From contig JAUSLV010000026.1 of NCBI GenBank assembly GCA_030645495.1, positions 186,001-250,000 on the forward strand: DNA of 64,000 nt, written 5' to 3'. Shown in pieces: positions 25,796-36,435 of the stretch (positions are counted from its first letter, which is position 1; every line of letters begins with the position of its first letter). The translations under genes were made by a program, and so were the position numbers. The notes under the pieces were generated by a model that did no database searches, was not told where the DNA came from, and saw nothing but the letters and a program-made list of their open reading frames with translations. Source of the stretch: Actinomycetota bacterium (GTDB taxonomy: Bacteria; Actinomycetota; Acidimicrobiia; Acidimicrobiales; Ilumatobacteraceae).

Positions 25796-26334
25796 ACCCC
25801 GACCCGTTCGAGGTGTTGGGCGTTCCGGCCATGGCCGATGCTGCCACGTTGTCGGCGGCCCGCCGTCGACTGGCGCGCGAGCTGCATCCGGACCGTGGCG
25901 GTGACCCCGTAGCGATGCAGGCGGTGAACGTGGCCTACGAGGAGGCGTTGCGGCTGCTCGCCGAGCCGCCGACGCCACTAGCGCCGCACCCCGGGCCGAG
26001 CCAGCCGCGCCCCACGCCGCAGCGTCGGCGGCCCACACGCGGCGTGCAACACGACCATCCGTCGTTCACGATCGACGTGTTGCCGGCCGAGGCGTTCGAG
26101 GCGTTGCTGATCGTGACGTCGTGGATCGGCGAGCTGCTGGTGGACGACCCGCCGTACGTGCTGGAGGTGTTCCTGAACGAACCCGAGCCGTGCTGGTGCC
26201 GGCTGGATCTCGTGCCCGACGCCGGCGGCACCACGATCAGCCTGACGGTTGCGGGCCTCGACGGCGAACCGGCACCCGACATCGACCAGGTGCGCGACAC
26301 CTGGGTGGCTGCGCTCAATGAGCCGCTTTGGTGA
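25792..26334 (+). CDS. J-domain protein with unknown C-terminal domain
   Basis: A 180-residue protein. Residues 1-57 form a compact J-domain (DPFEVLGVPAMADAATLSAA, the diagnostic HPD in RELHPDRGGD, and a helix IV-like AVNVAYEEALRLL). J-domains recruit and activate Hsp70. A Pro/Arg-rich linker (about 58-85) leads to a C-terminal domain of about 95 residues (FTIDVLPAEAFEALLIVTSW, YVLEVFLNEPEPCWCRLDLV) that was not recognised. No zinc-finger or client-binding DnaJ domains are present. It overlaps the 3' end of the convergent t6A gene by 20 bases. Confidence 0.75.
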   Translation: MNPDPFEVLGVPAMADAATLSAARRRLARELHPDRGGDPVAMQAVNVAYEEALRLLAEPPTPLAPHPGPSQPRPTPQRRRPTRGVQHDHPSFTIDVLPAEAFEALLIVTSWIGELLVDDPPYVLEVFLNEPEPCWCRLDLVPDAGGTTISLTVAGLDGEPAPDIDQVRDTWVAALNEPLW

Positions 26335-27214
26335 GCCGATCACGGATCGCGTGCCCGAGCCCCGTGGGTGGCGGCAGGACGGCGATCACGGTGCTGACGC
26401 CGCGGGCATCGGCCATCCGCAGGTCGGAGTACAGCGAGCGGGCGTATTCCACCAGGTTGTCCGTGCGGTCGAGCACCCACGATCCGGGCTGCTGCCACGA
26501 CAGCGCCAGCGCTTCTGATGCGGTCTTCACCAGCACGACCTTGGCCTTCGGGGCGTAGTGCGACGCGAGCATCCCTGAGGCGCGGCTGGGGCCACTGGGC
26601 GCCGCGACCCGACCGTGCAACAGCGCCACGATCTGCTCGGACGCGATGCCGCCCGGGCGCAGGATCTGCGGCGGCGTGACGGTGCAGTCGACGATCGTGC
26701 TCTCCACTCCCACCGGGCAGCGGCCGCCGTCGAGCACGTAGTCGACGAGCTCGCCGAGGTCGGAGTGCACATGTTCGGCCGTCGTGGGGCTGACCTGCCC
26801 GAACAGGTTCGCCGAGGGGGCGGCGAGTCCGCCGCCGAAGCGGGTGAGCAGTTCGGTGGTGAGCGGGTGGGCCGGCACCCGCATACCCACCGTGGGTCGT
26901 CCCCCGGTCACGGCGTCGAGCACGTGGGCCGCTTTGGGCAGCAGCAGCGTGAGCGGCCCGGGCCAACACGTGCTGGCGAGGAGCGCAGCCGTTGGGGGGA
27001 TTTCCACCGCCCACTCGGGTAGCTGCTCGGCCGCGGCGATGTGCACGATCAGCGGATGGTTCTCGGGGCGACCCTTGGCCTCGAACACCCGGCGGATCGC
27101 CGCTGGGTTGGTTGCGTCGGCGGCGAGGCCGTAGACGGTCTCCGTAGGGATGGCGACGAGACCACCATTGCGCAACACCTCGAGGGCGTGGTCGACCGAC
27201 GTACCGATACTCAT
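26315..27214 (-). CDS. tsaC: L-threonylcarbamoyladenylate synthase (Sua5/YwlC type)
   Basis: A 299-residue enzyme making threonylcarbamoyl-AMP, the first step of tRNA t6A37 modification. The YrdC domain covers residues 1-205: GGLVAIPTETVYGLAADATN, FEAKGRPENHPLIVHI (KxR/SxN nucleotide site), CWPGPLTLLLPK and LAAPSANLFGQVSPTTAEHV. After a linker, residues 215-299 form a Sua5 C-terminal domain starting SGMLASHYAPKAKVVLV, so this is the two-domain Sua5 form. The ATG at 27214 starts directly before the YrdC fold. Confidence 0.93.
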   Translation of the reverse strand: MSIGTSVDHALEVLRNGGLVAIPTETVYGLAADATNPAAIRRVFEAKGRPENHPLIVHIAAAEQLPEWAVEIPPTAALLASTCWPGPLTLLLPKAAHVLDAVTGGRPTVGMRVPAHPLTTELLTRFGGGLAAPSANLFGQVSPTTAEHVHSDLGELVDYVLDGGRCPVGVESTIVDCTVTPPQILRPGGIASEQIVALLHGRVAAPSGPSRASGMLASHYAPKAKVVLVKTASEALALSWQQPGSWVLDRTDNLVEYARSLYSDLRMADARGVSTVIAVLPPPTGLGHAIRDRLTKAAH

Positions 27215-27235
27215 CGACTGCCAGTCAACCCGCGG

Positions 27236-29460
<2,225 letters not shown>

Positions 29461-29461
<1 letters not shown>

Positions 29462-30123
29462 TGCACGATCCGATCCTGCGCGTCATCGCCATCGACGGCC
29501 CGGCGGGGGCCGGCAAGAGCACCATCGGCAAAGCGCTCGCTGCTCGCCTGGGCCTGGAATACCTCGACACAGGAGCGATGTACCGAGCAATCACATTCCT
29601 TGCCATGCAGCGCGGGCTCGACCTCGCCGACCTCCCGCTGATCGGGTCGCTGGCGCGCTCCGCCTTCTTGGAGGTGAGCATGCGCGGCGTGTTCGTGGAT
29701 GGGCTCGACGCCACCGCGGCGATTCGCACCCCGGAGGTGACTTCCGCCGTCAGTCAGGTGGCCGCGAACAGCGAGGTGCGCGCCGAGATGCGCGACCGGC
29801 AGCGTGAATGGGCCGCCGAGCGCGGTGGCGGCGTGATCGAGGGCCGCGACATCGGTTCGGTGGTGTTCCCCGAGGCCCAGCTGAAGCTGTATCTCACCGC
29901 GTCGCCCCGTGTTCGCGCCGAGCGGCGGGTGGCCGAAGCCGGTGGCGACGTCGACGAGATCGAGCGTTCCATCGCGGCCCGCGACCACCACGACAGCAAT
30001 CGCAGCGACAGCCCACTCGTGCGGCCGGACGGGTCGCTCGTGGTAGACACGACGGGGATGGGCATCGACGAGGTGCTCGCGCACATCGAGGCACTGATCA
30101 CCACCGAGGCGGAGCATTCATGA
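29461..30123 (+). CDS. cmk: cytidylate kinase
   Basis: A 220-residue kinase phosphorylating CMP and dCMP. The P-loop is IDGPAGAGKSTIGKALAARL. The LEYLDTGAMYRAITF motif, VIEGRDIGSVVFPEAQLKLYLTAS and ERRVAEAGG...RDHHDSNRSDSPL are standard Cmk blocks. The GTG start overlaps the last base of the guaB1 stop; homology begins within five residues of it. An upstream in-frame start would lie inside guaB1. It is translationally coupled to the acyltransferase that follows (ATGA). Confidence 0.94.
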
Positions 30124-30803
30124 CCAAGGTTCGTACCGAACTCGCCGGCACCAGCGTTCTCGACAAGCTGGCGTACCACACGGTGCGCGGCATCGTCACG
30201 GTGTTCTGCCGCACCTGGTGCCGCATGCAGATCGAGGGCCGCGAGCACTTCCCCAAGGAAGGCCCGTTCATCCTGGCCCCCACTCACCGCAGCATCATCG
30301 ACACGCCCGTGTCGTCGGGCGCGTACACGAAGCGGATGCGCTTCATGGGCGCCGACAAGTGGTGGAGCAACAAGTACTTCGGCAAGCTGCTCAGCGCGCT
30401 GGGCGGGTTCCCCGTCACGCGTGGCTCCGCAGATCGCGAGGCGCTCAAGCGCTGCATCGCCGTGATCGAGGGCGGCGAGCCGCTGGTACTGTTCCCCGAG
30501 GGCGAACGCAAGAGCGGTCTCGTGGTGCAGCCGCTGTTCGAGGGTGCGGCCTACATCGCGATGAAGACCGGCGCGCCGATCATCCCGGTGGGCATCGGCG
30601 GCAGCGAGCGGGTGATGCCCAAAGGGACGAAGTTCATCTACCCGCGCAAGCTGTACGTGATGATCGGCAAGCCGATGCACGTCGCCGCCGGCCCCGACGC
30701 GTCGTCGAAGCAGCAGCGCGAAGCCTCCCGCCAGCTCACCAACGACCTCCACGCCGAGTTGCAGCGCCTGTTCGACGTCGCCCAAGCCCGCGCCGGCTAC
30801 TGA
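30120..30803 (+). CDS. lysophospholipid acyltransferase family protein (PlsC-like)
   Basis: A 227-residue acyltransferase. The HX4D catalytic box is APTHRSIIDTPV and the glycerol-phosphate box is VLFPEGERKSG. The PIIPVGIGGSERVMPKG strand is also typical of PlsC-like 1-acyl-glycerol-3-phosphate acyltransferases. One hydrophobic helix lies near residues 20-35. In many Actinobacteria a PlsC gene follows cmk, and this arrangement is kept here. It is the last gene of the guaB1-cmk-plsC group; a repeat-bearing convergent spacer follows. Confidence 0.87.
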   Translation: MTKVRTELAGTSVLDKLAYHTVRGIVTVFCRTWCRMQIEGREHFPKEGPFILAPTHRSIIDTPVSSGAYTKRMRFMGADKWWSNKYFGKLLSALGGFPVTRGSADREALKRCIAVIEGGEPLVLFPEGERKSGLVVQPLFEGAAYIAMKTGAPIIPVGIGGSERVMPKGTKFIYPRKLYVMIGKPMHVAAGPDASSKQQREASRQLTNDLHAELQRLFDVAQARAGY

Positions 30804-30857
30804 CCCGATTTCTGGGGCTGATTCGTCTCATTCCCCGATCTGGGGCTGATTCGTCTC
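30804..30857. repeat. two-copy direct repeat in a convergent spacer
   Basis: An 18-base word CTGGGGCTGATTCGTCTC occurs at 30812-30829 and again at 30840-30857. Each copy is preceded by CCCGAT (with two extra T in the first copy). The rest of the 132-base spacer to the aminopeptidase stop shows no gene and no clear terminator hairpin. Confidence 0.8.
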
Positions 30858-30935
30858 CAACTCCGGGACGATCTCCTGGTCATTTGCGCGCTCAAGGGTG
30901 ATGATGTGGATGACCGGAAGGGGTCGAGCGCTGAG

Positions 30936-32207
30936 TCAGGCGCCGGCGAACCAGGCCGCCAGGCCGTCGGCCAGCCACAGCGGATCCTGCGTGCCGCATA
31001 GTTCGCGAGCGCTGTGCATGCTCAACTGCGGCACGCCGACATCCACGGTGGCGATGCCCAGGCGGGTGGCCGTGATCGGGCCGATCGTGCTGCCGCACGG
31101 CATGTTGTTGCGGCTGACGAACACCTGCCACGGCACGCCGGCGGCCTGGAACACGCGCTGGGCCATCGCGGCCGACTGCGCCGACGTGGCGTAGCGCTGG
31201 TTGTGGTTCAGCTTGATCGCCGGCCCTTGGTTCACGAGTGGGCGATGGCCAGGCTCGTGGCGTTCGGGGTAGTTGGGGTGCACGCTGTGCGCGTTGTCGC
31301 ACGAGAAGCAGGTGCTGGCGGCAAGCTGCGCGAGGTACTGGGCGCGAGTTGCCCCCGTGGCCAGCGCGAGCCGTTCGAGCACGTGCTCGAGCAGCGGCCC
31401 GGCCGCGCCGGTGGTGCTCTCGGAGCCCACCTCTTCGTGGTCGAACAGGGCGATCACCGCGGTTGCGTCGTCGGATGGCGCCGCCGCGCAGATCGCCGAC
31501 GTGGCGGCCCAGCACGACAGCTGGTTGTCGAGACGGCCGGCGGCGAGCAGATCGCCATCGCGGCCCAGGATCGCCCCTGGGGTGAGGTCATACAAGCACA
31601 GGTCCCACGCGGCGACCTCGACCGCCTGCACACCTGCCTGCTGCGCCAACCATTCGCGGAACTCGCCATCACGAGGTGCGCCCAACCCCCACACCGGCGT
31701 GAGGTGCTGCTGCTTGTCGAGCAGTAGACCCTTCTCGTTGACGTCGCGATCGAGGTGAATCGCCAGCTGCGGCACGCGCGCCACCGGCGTGTGCACACGC
31801 ACGAGTGCGGTGGAACCATCGGTGAGTGCGAGGTGGCCGGCAATGCCGAGGTCGCGATCGAGCCACGAGTTCAACAGCGCCCCGCCGTACACCTCCACAG
31901 CGATCTGCTTCCAGCCGGCCGCGCCGGTGTCGGGCCTGGGCTTCACGTGCAGTCCCGGCGAATCGGTGTGCGCGCCGACGAGGCGCACTGGCGTCGTCGG
32001 CTCTGTGCCGGCACCGCGGCTCCAAGCCACGAGCGCACCGTCGCGCACGACGTAACCCTGCGCCGGCACGTCGACCCACGGGGCGGTGAGCCCGACAGGG
32101 GTGAAGCCGGTGGCCTGCAGCCGAGCCACGCTCGACGCCACTGCGTGCCACGGCGACGGCGAGCCGTCGAGGTAGCCGATCAGGTCGGTGAGGGCGGCGG
32201 CGCTCAT
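30936..32207 (-). CDS. apeB: M18 family aminopeptidase
   Basis: A 423-residue dizinc aspartyl/leucyl-type aminopeptidase of the M18 family. Metal ligands are seen in VGAHTDSPGLHVKPRPD (His and Asp), ALFDHEEVGSESTTGA (Glu-Glu) and the C-terminal LSMHSARELCGTQDP (His). SCDNAHSVHPNYPERHEP and NQGPAIKLNHNQRYAT are family hallmarks. It releases N-terminal residues from peptides in the cytoplasm and usually assembles as a dodecamer. Its ATG overlaps the stop of the upstream phosphatase gene by four bases. Confidence 0.93.
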   Translation of the reverse strand: MSAAALTDLIGYLDGSPSPWHAVASSVARLQATGFTPVGLTAPWVDVPAQGYVVRDGALVAWSRGAGTEPTTPVRLVGAHTDSPGLHVKPRPDTGAAGWKQIAVEVYGGALLNSWLDRDLGIAGHLALTDGSTALVRVHTPVARVPQLAIHLDRDVNEKGLLLDKQQHLTPVWGLGAPRDGEFREWLAQQAGVQAVEVAAWDLCLYDLTPGAILGRDGDLLAAGRLDNQLSCWAATSAICAAAPSDDATAVIALFDHEEVGSESTTGAAGPLLEHVLERLALATGATRAQYLAQLAASTCFSCDNAHSVHPNYPERHEPGHRPLVNQGPAIKLNHNQRYATSAQSAAMAQRVFQAAGVPWQVFVSRNNMPCGSTIGPITATRLGIATVDVGVPQLSMHSARELCGTQDPLWLADGLAAWFAGA

Positions 32208-32827
32208 CCTCGTTGCACCAGGCCCATCGGCAGGCCGGTGCCCCGGAGGTGCGAGGTCTCGTTCATGGTGATCACGTTACGGTGCCCGCCGCGTGAGGCC
32301 GCCACACGGTGGATGCTCGTGTAGTTGGGGTAGAACAGCGACTGGCGCGGCTCGATGCCCAGCACGTGGCACAGGTACATGTTGATCACGCCGCCGTGGC
32401 AGGTGACGGCGATGCGGTCGCCCGGGTGTGTGGCGATCAGCCCCTCGACGGCGGCGACGACTCGCGACTGGAACTCGGGCAACGATTCCTCGCCGAACGA
32501 ATACTCGCCGCTCACCATCGCCTGCCAGCGCGGGTCGTTGGTGGCCTTCAGCTCCTCGATCGGCACGTACTCGCTGGAGTTGCGGTCGGATTCGGCCACG
32601 TCATCGACCGTCATGATTGCCAGCCCTTTGCGTGTCGCCAGCGGGATCGCGGTCTGGTGAGCGCGCCGCAACGGACTGCTGTAGATCGCATCGATCGGCT
32701 CGCTGGCCAGGTACTCGGCGAGGTGCTTGGCCTGTTGATGGCCGGCCGGAGCGAGCTCGGGATCGGCGATTCCCTCGCTGAGCTCGCGCCGCACTGGTAG
32801 ACCATGACGTATCAACATCAACTCCAT
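32204..32827 (-). CDS. histidine phosphatase family protein
   Basis: A 207-residue phosphoglycerate-mutase-like phosphatase. The phosphohistidine motif is MLIRHGLPVRREL, the second arginine is YSSPLRRAHQTA, the acid is in YSFGEESLPEFQ and the second histidine is in VTCHGGVINMYL. These are the full catalytic set of branch 1 histidine phosphatases. Substrate is unknown. TTATCT lies seven bases before the ATG. It is divergent from pyruvate kinase by 20 bases and co-translated with the aminopeptidase. Confidence 0.88.
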   Translation of the reverse strand: MELMLIRHGLPVRRELSEGIADPELAPAGHQQAKHLAEYLASEPIDAIYSSPLRRAHQTAIPLATRKGLAIMTVDDVAESDRNSSEYVPIEELKATNDPRWQAMVSGEYSFGEESLPEFQSRVVAAVEGLIATHPGDRIAVTCHGGVINMYLCHVLGIEPRQSLFYPNYTSIHRVAASRGGHRNVITMNETSHLRGTGLPMGLVQRG

Positions 32828-32834
32828 GCCGACC

Positions 32835-32840
32835 AGATAA
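32835..32840 (-). promoter_or_regulatory. putative leaderless -10 element, histidine phosphatase
   Basis: Minus-strand TTATCT with seven bases to the ATG at 32827. The same AT-rich word read on the plus strand (AGATAA) ends seven bases before the pyruvate kinase ATG, so it could serve both genes. Confidence 0.5.
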
Positions 32841-32847
32841 GCAGCTG

Positions 32848-34296
32848 ATGAGCCCGTACACCGATACCCGCACCAAGATCGTCGCCACGCTCGGCCCTGC
32901 CAGCCAGTCCCCCGAGGTGCTCGACCGGATGCTGCTGGCGGGCACCGATGTCGTGCGCCTCAACCTCAGCCACGGCACGCTGCAGGAGCACCTCGGGCGC
33001 TTGCTCGACGTGCGTGCTGCCGCAGCGCGTACCGGTCGCGTCGTCGCCGTGCTCGCTGATCTGCCCGGTCCGAAGGTGCGCTCGGGGCAGTTCCCAGCGG
33101 GTGGGGTTCAACTGGTGGGCGGCGCCGCGGTGTACCTCACGCCCGCCGAGGGACCATCCACCGCGGAGTTGATCACCGTTGACTATCCGACGCTGCTGCA
33201 CGACCTGCAGCCGGGCGACCGGGTGGTGCTGGGCGACGGCGCGATCAGCATCGGTGTGGAGGGTGTCGACTCCACTCAGGTGCACTGTCGGGTGCTGACC
33301 GGCGGATTCGTGCAAGGCCGCCCCGGTGTGCACCTGCCCTCCGAGCGGTTGCGGCTCACCACTCCCACCGACGACGACCTGGTGTTGGGTGCCGCCATGG
33401 CGCAGGCCGGTGCCGACTTCTTGGCGGTGTCGTTCGTGCGCGCGGCCCACGATCTACGCGTGGTGCGCGAGGCGATCCTGCCGCACACCACTCGGCTGGT
33501 GGCCAAGGTCGAGACGATGCCGGCCGTGCTCGCGCTGGAGGAGATCGCGGCAGAGGCCGATGCGGTGATGGTGGCTCGCGGCGACCTCGGCATCGAGTGC
33601 CCGCTTGAAGATGTGCCACACCTGCAGAAACGGATCATCCGCCATTGCGTGGAAGTGGGCGTGCCGGTCATCACCGCCACGCAGATGATGGAGAGCATGA
33701 TCACCTCCCCGTCGCCCACCCGCGCCGAAGTGAGCGACATCGCCAACGCGGTGTTCGACGGCACCGACGCGCTGATGCTGTCGGCCGAGACCGCCGTCGG
33801 TGTCGACCCGCCGGAGGTGGTGCGGATGATGAACCGCATCGCCGGACGCGCAGAACGAGAGGCGAGCTACTCGCACTGGGGGTCGCGGCTCGGCCGGGCA
33901 CAGCGCTCGCAATGGCCCGACGGCCCCGACCGGATCACGATGGCGATCACCCACGCGGCTGGTATGGCCGCCGTCGACGCGGGGGCAACTGCCATCCTGT
34001 GTTGCACGCGCAGCGGACGTACAGCGCGGGCGATGGCTCGCTTCCGCCCCGAACCGTTGCTGATCGGCCTGTCGCCCGACCCGGTGACGGTGCGCACGAT
34101 GGCGCTGAGTTGGGGCGTGCAGTCGCTGGAGGTGGGCACGTACCACAGCAGCGACGAACTCGTCTGGTTCGCGGTCGAGCGGGCCGTCCAGGCGGGGTTG
34201 ATCGGCGCCGGCGACACCGTGTTGGTGCTGGCCGGCGCACCCGACCGCCCCAGCGGCGCGAGCACCGACGTGCTGCGTATCGTGCGCGTCGCATGA
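32848..34296 (+). CDS. pyk: pyruvate kinase
   Basis: A 482-residue glycolytic enzyme converting phosphoenolpyruvate and ADP to pyruvate and ATP. Landmarks are RTKIVATLGPASQSPEVL, VVRLNLSHG, the catalytic LVAKVETMPAVLALEEI lysine, MVARGDLGIECPLEDVP and the ITATQMMESMITSPSPTRAE substrate loop. The B domain (about residues 72-165) and the C-terminal regulatory domain (about 345-482) are complete. The ATG at 32848 lies 21 bases from the divergent phosphatase start. It overlaps the following hydrolase gene by four bases. Confidence 0.95.
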   Translation: MSPYTDTRTKIVATLGPASQSPEVLDRMLLAGTDVVRLNLSHGTLQEHLGRLLDVRAAAARTGRVVAVLADLPGPKVRSGQFPAGGVQLVGGAAVYLTPAEGPSTAELITVDYPTLLHDLQPGDRVVLGDGAISIGVEGVDSTQVHCRVLTGGFVQGRPGVHLPSERLRLTTPTDDDLVLGAAMAQAGADFLAVSFVRAAHDLRVVREAILPHTTRLVAKVETMPAVLALEEIAAEADAVMVARGDLGIECPLEDVPHLQKRIIRHCVEVGVPVITATQMMESMITSPSPTRAEVSDIANAVFDGTDALMLSAETAVGVDPPEVVRMMNRIAGRAEREASYSHWGSRLGRAQRSQWPDGPDRITMAITHAAGMAAVDAGATAILCCTRSGRTARAMARFRPEPLLIGLSPDPVTVRTMALSWGVQSLEVGTYHSSDELVWFAVERAVQAGLIGAGDTVLVLAGAPDRPSGASTDVLRIVRVA

Positions 34297-35081
34297 CGCG
34301 CCATCCGCCCGGTTACGCCGCACCGATCCACGCCGAAGTTGCCGGCGACCCGGCGCACCCGCTGGTCGTGCTGGTGCACGGTTCGATGGATCGCTCGGCC
34401 GGCATGTTGCGTCTCAGCCGGCGGCTCGACCACGACCTCTGCGTGGTGCGCTACGACCGTCGGGGCTACGGCCGCTCGGTGCCGCACCCCGGCCCGTTCG
34501 ACATGGCGGCCCAGGTCGACGACCTGGTCGACCTGCTCTCCGGCCGACCGGCGATCATCGTCGGCCACTCGTACGGCGGCAATGTCGCGCTCACTACAGC
34601 CGCCCGCCACCCGCACCTCGTGCGTGGTGTGGTGATCTACGAATCGCCGCTATCGTGGGAACCCTGGTGGTCGAGCACCAGCCTGGGTGCGCGGGCCGTG
34701 GAGATGGCACACGACCCAGAAGCTGCGGCGGAGGAGTTCATGCGCCGGATGCTGGGCTCGGCGCGTTGGGAAGCGCTGCCCGAACGAACTCGGGCCACGC
34801 GCCGCGCCGAAGGACTGGCGATGGTGTCGGAGTTGGCCGACCTCCGGCGCAACCGCCCCTGGCGACCGGAGGAGATCACCGTGCCGCTGTGGATCGGGTA
34901 TGGCTCGGACACCACGCCGCAGCACGTCCGTGGCATGCCGTACGCGGCCGAGCTGATTCCGGGCTCACACCTCGTGATGCTGCCGGGCTGCCATCACCTG
35001 GCACCCAACTCCCACCCCGATCTGTTCCGCCACGAGCTGATCGACCCGTTGTTGGCCGAGTTGGCAACACACGACGCCTGA
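34293..35081 (+). CDS. alpha/beta hydrolase
   Basis: A 262-residue alpha/beta hydrolase. The oxyanion HG is VVLVHGSMDRSAG, a YDRRGYGRSVPHPG loop follows, the nucleophile elbow is IIVGHSYGGNVAL, the acid lies in LWIGYGSDTTP and the base in LPGCHHLAPNSHP. The wording is that of small-molecule esterase/peptidase-like hydrolases; substrate is unknown. The ATGA overlap with pyk indicates co-translation, although no metabolic link to pyruvate kinase is evident. It ends 12 bases before a convergent small membrane-protein gene. Confidence 0.84.
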   Translation: MTRHPPGYAAPIHAEVAGDPAHPLVVLVHGSMDRSAGMLRLSRRLDHDLCVVRYDRRGYGRSVPHPGPFDMAAQVDDLVDLLSGRPAIIVGHSYGGNVALTTAARHPHLVRGVVIYESPLSWEPWWSSTSLGARAVEMAHDPEAAAEEFMRRMLGSARWEALPERTRATRRAEGLAMVSELADLRRNRPWRPEEITVPLWIGYGSDTTPQHVRGMPYAAELIPGSHLVMLPGCHHLAPNSHPDLFRHELIDPLLAELATHDA

Positions 35082-35093
35082 CCCTGACGAGGG

Positions 35094-35375
35094 CTACTTG
35101 TCGAGCCCCGGCACCTTCACGTCGGTTCCGAAGAACGTGCACGTCACCCCACTCGTGTCGGCCGCGTCCAGCTCGGCCTTCGCCCGGTCGGCGCAGTCCT
35201 GCAGGCTGGCCCGCTGGCTGTAGACGGCGATCCCTAGGCCTACCAACAGGCCGATCACGATCAGCTTGGTGACGACGGTCTTGATCAACCAGGCGGACAG
35301 GATGGTGAGCACCACGAACGCCACGACGATCACGATGGCGGCGGTCTTCGCGGTTTCGAGGGAGAGAGCGAACAT
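35094..35375 (-). CDS. small membrane protein of unknown function
   Basis: Predicted 93 residues from MFALSLETAKTAAIV. Two hydrophobic helices (about residues 10-30 and 35-52) are followed by a charged soluble tail with two cysteines (SLQDCADRAKAEL, GVTCTFFGTDVKV) that could form a disulfide outside the membrane. No family was recognised. The ATG is chosen because TAGTGT lies seven bases upstream and a longer in-frame reading shows shadow-like composition. It is divergent from the DUF3151 gene. Confidence 0.6.
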   Translation of the reverse strand: MFALSLETAKTAAIVIVVAFVVLTILSAWLIKTVVTKLIVIGLLVGLGIAVYSQRASLQDCADRAKAELDAADTSGVTCTFFGTDVKVPGLDK

Positions 35376-35382
35376 GGACGGA

Positions 35383-35399
35383 ACACTAGGTCCTAGGGT
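35383..35399. promoter_or_regulatory. divergent leaderless -10 elements (small membrane protein / DUF3151)
   Basis: Within a 30-base gap the minus strand has TAGTGT (35383-35388, seven bases to ATG). The plus strand has TAGGGT (35394-35399, six bases to GTG). Confidence 0.55.
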
Positions 35400-35405
35400 G
35401 GCTGC

Positions 35406-35840
35406 GTGAGTGAGCACCCCGTCCCCCTGTCGCCGCACGGCCCGCCGCACACGGTGCTGCCCGACGAGCCCGCCGAGGTGCGGCACGCACTTGCTCAGCA
35501 GCACAGCGCCGAGCCCGCCCAGCGCAGGGGCCTTGCCGCCCAAGTGGTCGCGGCCCACCCGCGGTCGCTCGCCGCGTGGTGTGCCTTGGGCGATGCCGCC
35601 ACCGACCCGGTCGAGCGCTATGCCGCCTACCGCATCGGGTACCACCGCGGCCTCGACACGCTGCGGGCCAACGGCTGGCGGGGCTCGGGCTATGTGCGCT
35701 GGGCCGACGAGACCAACCGCGGGTTCCTCGGTTGCTTGCGTGGGCTGCAGGCGATGGCGGCCGAGATCGGCGAGACCGACGAGGTCGAGCGGATCGGGCT
35801 GTTCCTGCTGCAACTCGACCCGTCCGGCGGCCACGACTGA
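35406..35840 (+). CDS. DUF3151 family protein
   Basis: A 144-residue soluble protein of the actinobacterial DUF3151 family. The conserved core is AAHPRSLAAWCALGDAA, AYRIGYHRGLDTLRANGWRG and ETNRGFLGCLRGLQAMAAEIGE, with a TPR-like helical character. Function is unknown. The GTG start is six bases after a TAGGGT element. A putative molybdenum cofactor guanylyltransferase begins at its stop codon, so the two may be expressed together. Confidence 0.85.
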   Translation: MSEHPVPLSPHGPPHTVLPDEPAEVRHALAQQHSAEPAQRRGLAAQVVAAHPRSLAAWCALGDAATDPVERYAAYRIGYHRGLDTLRANGWRGSGYVRWADETNRGFLGCLRGLQAMAAEIGETDEVERIGLFLLQLDPSGGHD

Positions 35841-36424
35841 GCGGGCGGTCGGTAGTCGCGCCGCAGGCGGACCCCGTCGGCGCCGTGCTGTGTGGTGGCG
35901 CCAGCCGGCGCATGGGGCGTGACAAGGCGTTCGTGGAATACGACGGTGTGGCGATGGTGCAGCGCGTGGCGGCGACGCTGCGTGCTGCCGGCTGTGCGGA
36001 GGTGGTGGCGATCGGCGGTGATGCCCAGGCTCTGGGCGCAGCGGGGCTGCCGTGCATTCCGGATGAGCACCCCGGGCAGGGCCCGCTCGGGGGAGTGATC
36101 ACCGCGCTGCACCACTTCCCTCACCGGCCGGCCGTGATCGTGGTGGCGTGCGACCTGCCACTCCTCACGCCGGCGACGGTGTCCACCGTGCTCGCCGCCC
36201 TCGTCGACGCCGGTGAGGCGACAGGGGTCGCGATGGCGAGCACCGACCGGCTCGAGCCGTTGTGCGCGGCGTGGCGGCCGGCCGCCGTGGCTCAGCTGGA
36301 GGCGGCCTTGGCCGATGGTGAGCGCCGGCTCCGTGTGGCCGCGCAGCGGTTGAACCTGGCGGAATCGCCCGTGCCGGCGACAGATCTGGCCAATGTCAAC
36401 ACGCCCGCCGACCTGCACCAGTAG
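35837..36424 (+). CDS. mobA: molybdenum cofactor guanylyltransferase (MobA-like)
   Basis: A nucleotidyltransferase-fold protein that would attach GMP to molybdopterin. The signature VLCGGASRRMGRDKAFVEYDG, VVAIGGDAQAL, PDEHPGQGPLGGVITAL and VIVVACDLPLLTP fit MobA. The start is uncertain. The first canonical in-frame start (GTG 35885) sits inside the first beta strand and would make the glycine loop begin at residue 2. A CTG at 35837 overlaps the DUF3151 stop (CTGA) and would give 195 residues with a normal N-terminus. The coordinates assume CTG initiation; the conservative alternative is 35885-36424. Nearby molybdoenzymes were not seen. Confidence 0.75.
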   Translation: MSGRSVVAPQADPVGAVLCGGASRRMGRDKAFVEYDGVAMVQRVAATLRAAGCAEVVAIGGDAQALGAAGLPCIPDEHPGQGPLGGVITALHHFPHRPAVIVVACDLPLLTPATVSTVLAALVDAGEATGVAMASTDRLEPLCAAWRPAAVAQLEAALADGERRLRVAAQRLNLAESPVPATDLANVNTPADLHQ

Positions 36425-36427
36425 CGT
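36422..36427 (+). promoter_or_regulatory. putative leaderless -10 element, rhodanese
   Basis: TAGCGT with eight bases to the ATG at 36436. The hexamer begins at the mobA stop codon (TAG), so the rhodanese-RNase D pair can be transcribed independently. Confidence 0.45.
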
Positions 36428-36435
36428 TCTCACCC

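Noticed and set aside
35376-35834. Long minus-strand extension of the small membrane protein across the DUF3151 gene
   Set aside because: The extension is opposite a recognised family and has Arg/Ala/Pro-rich shadow composition; promoter spacing supports the start at 35375.
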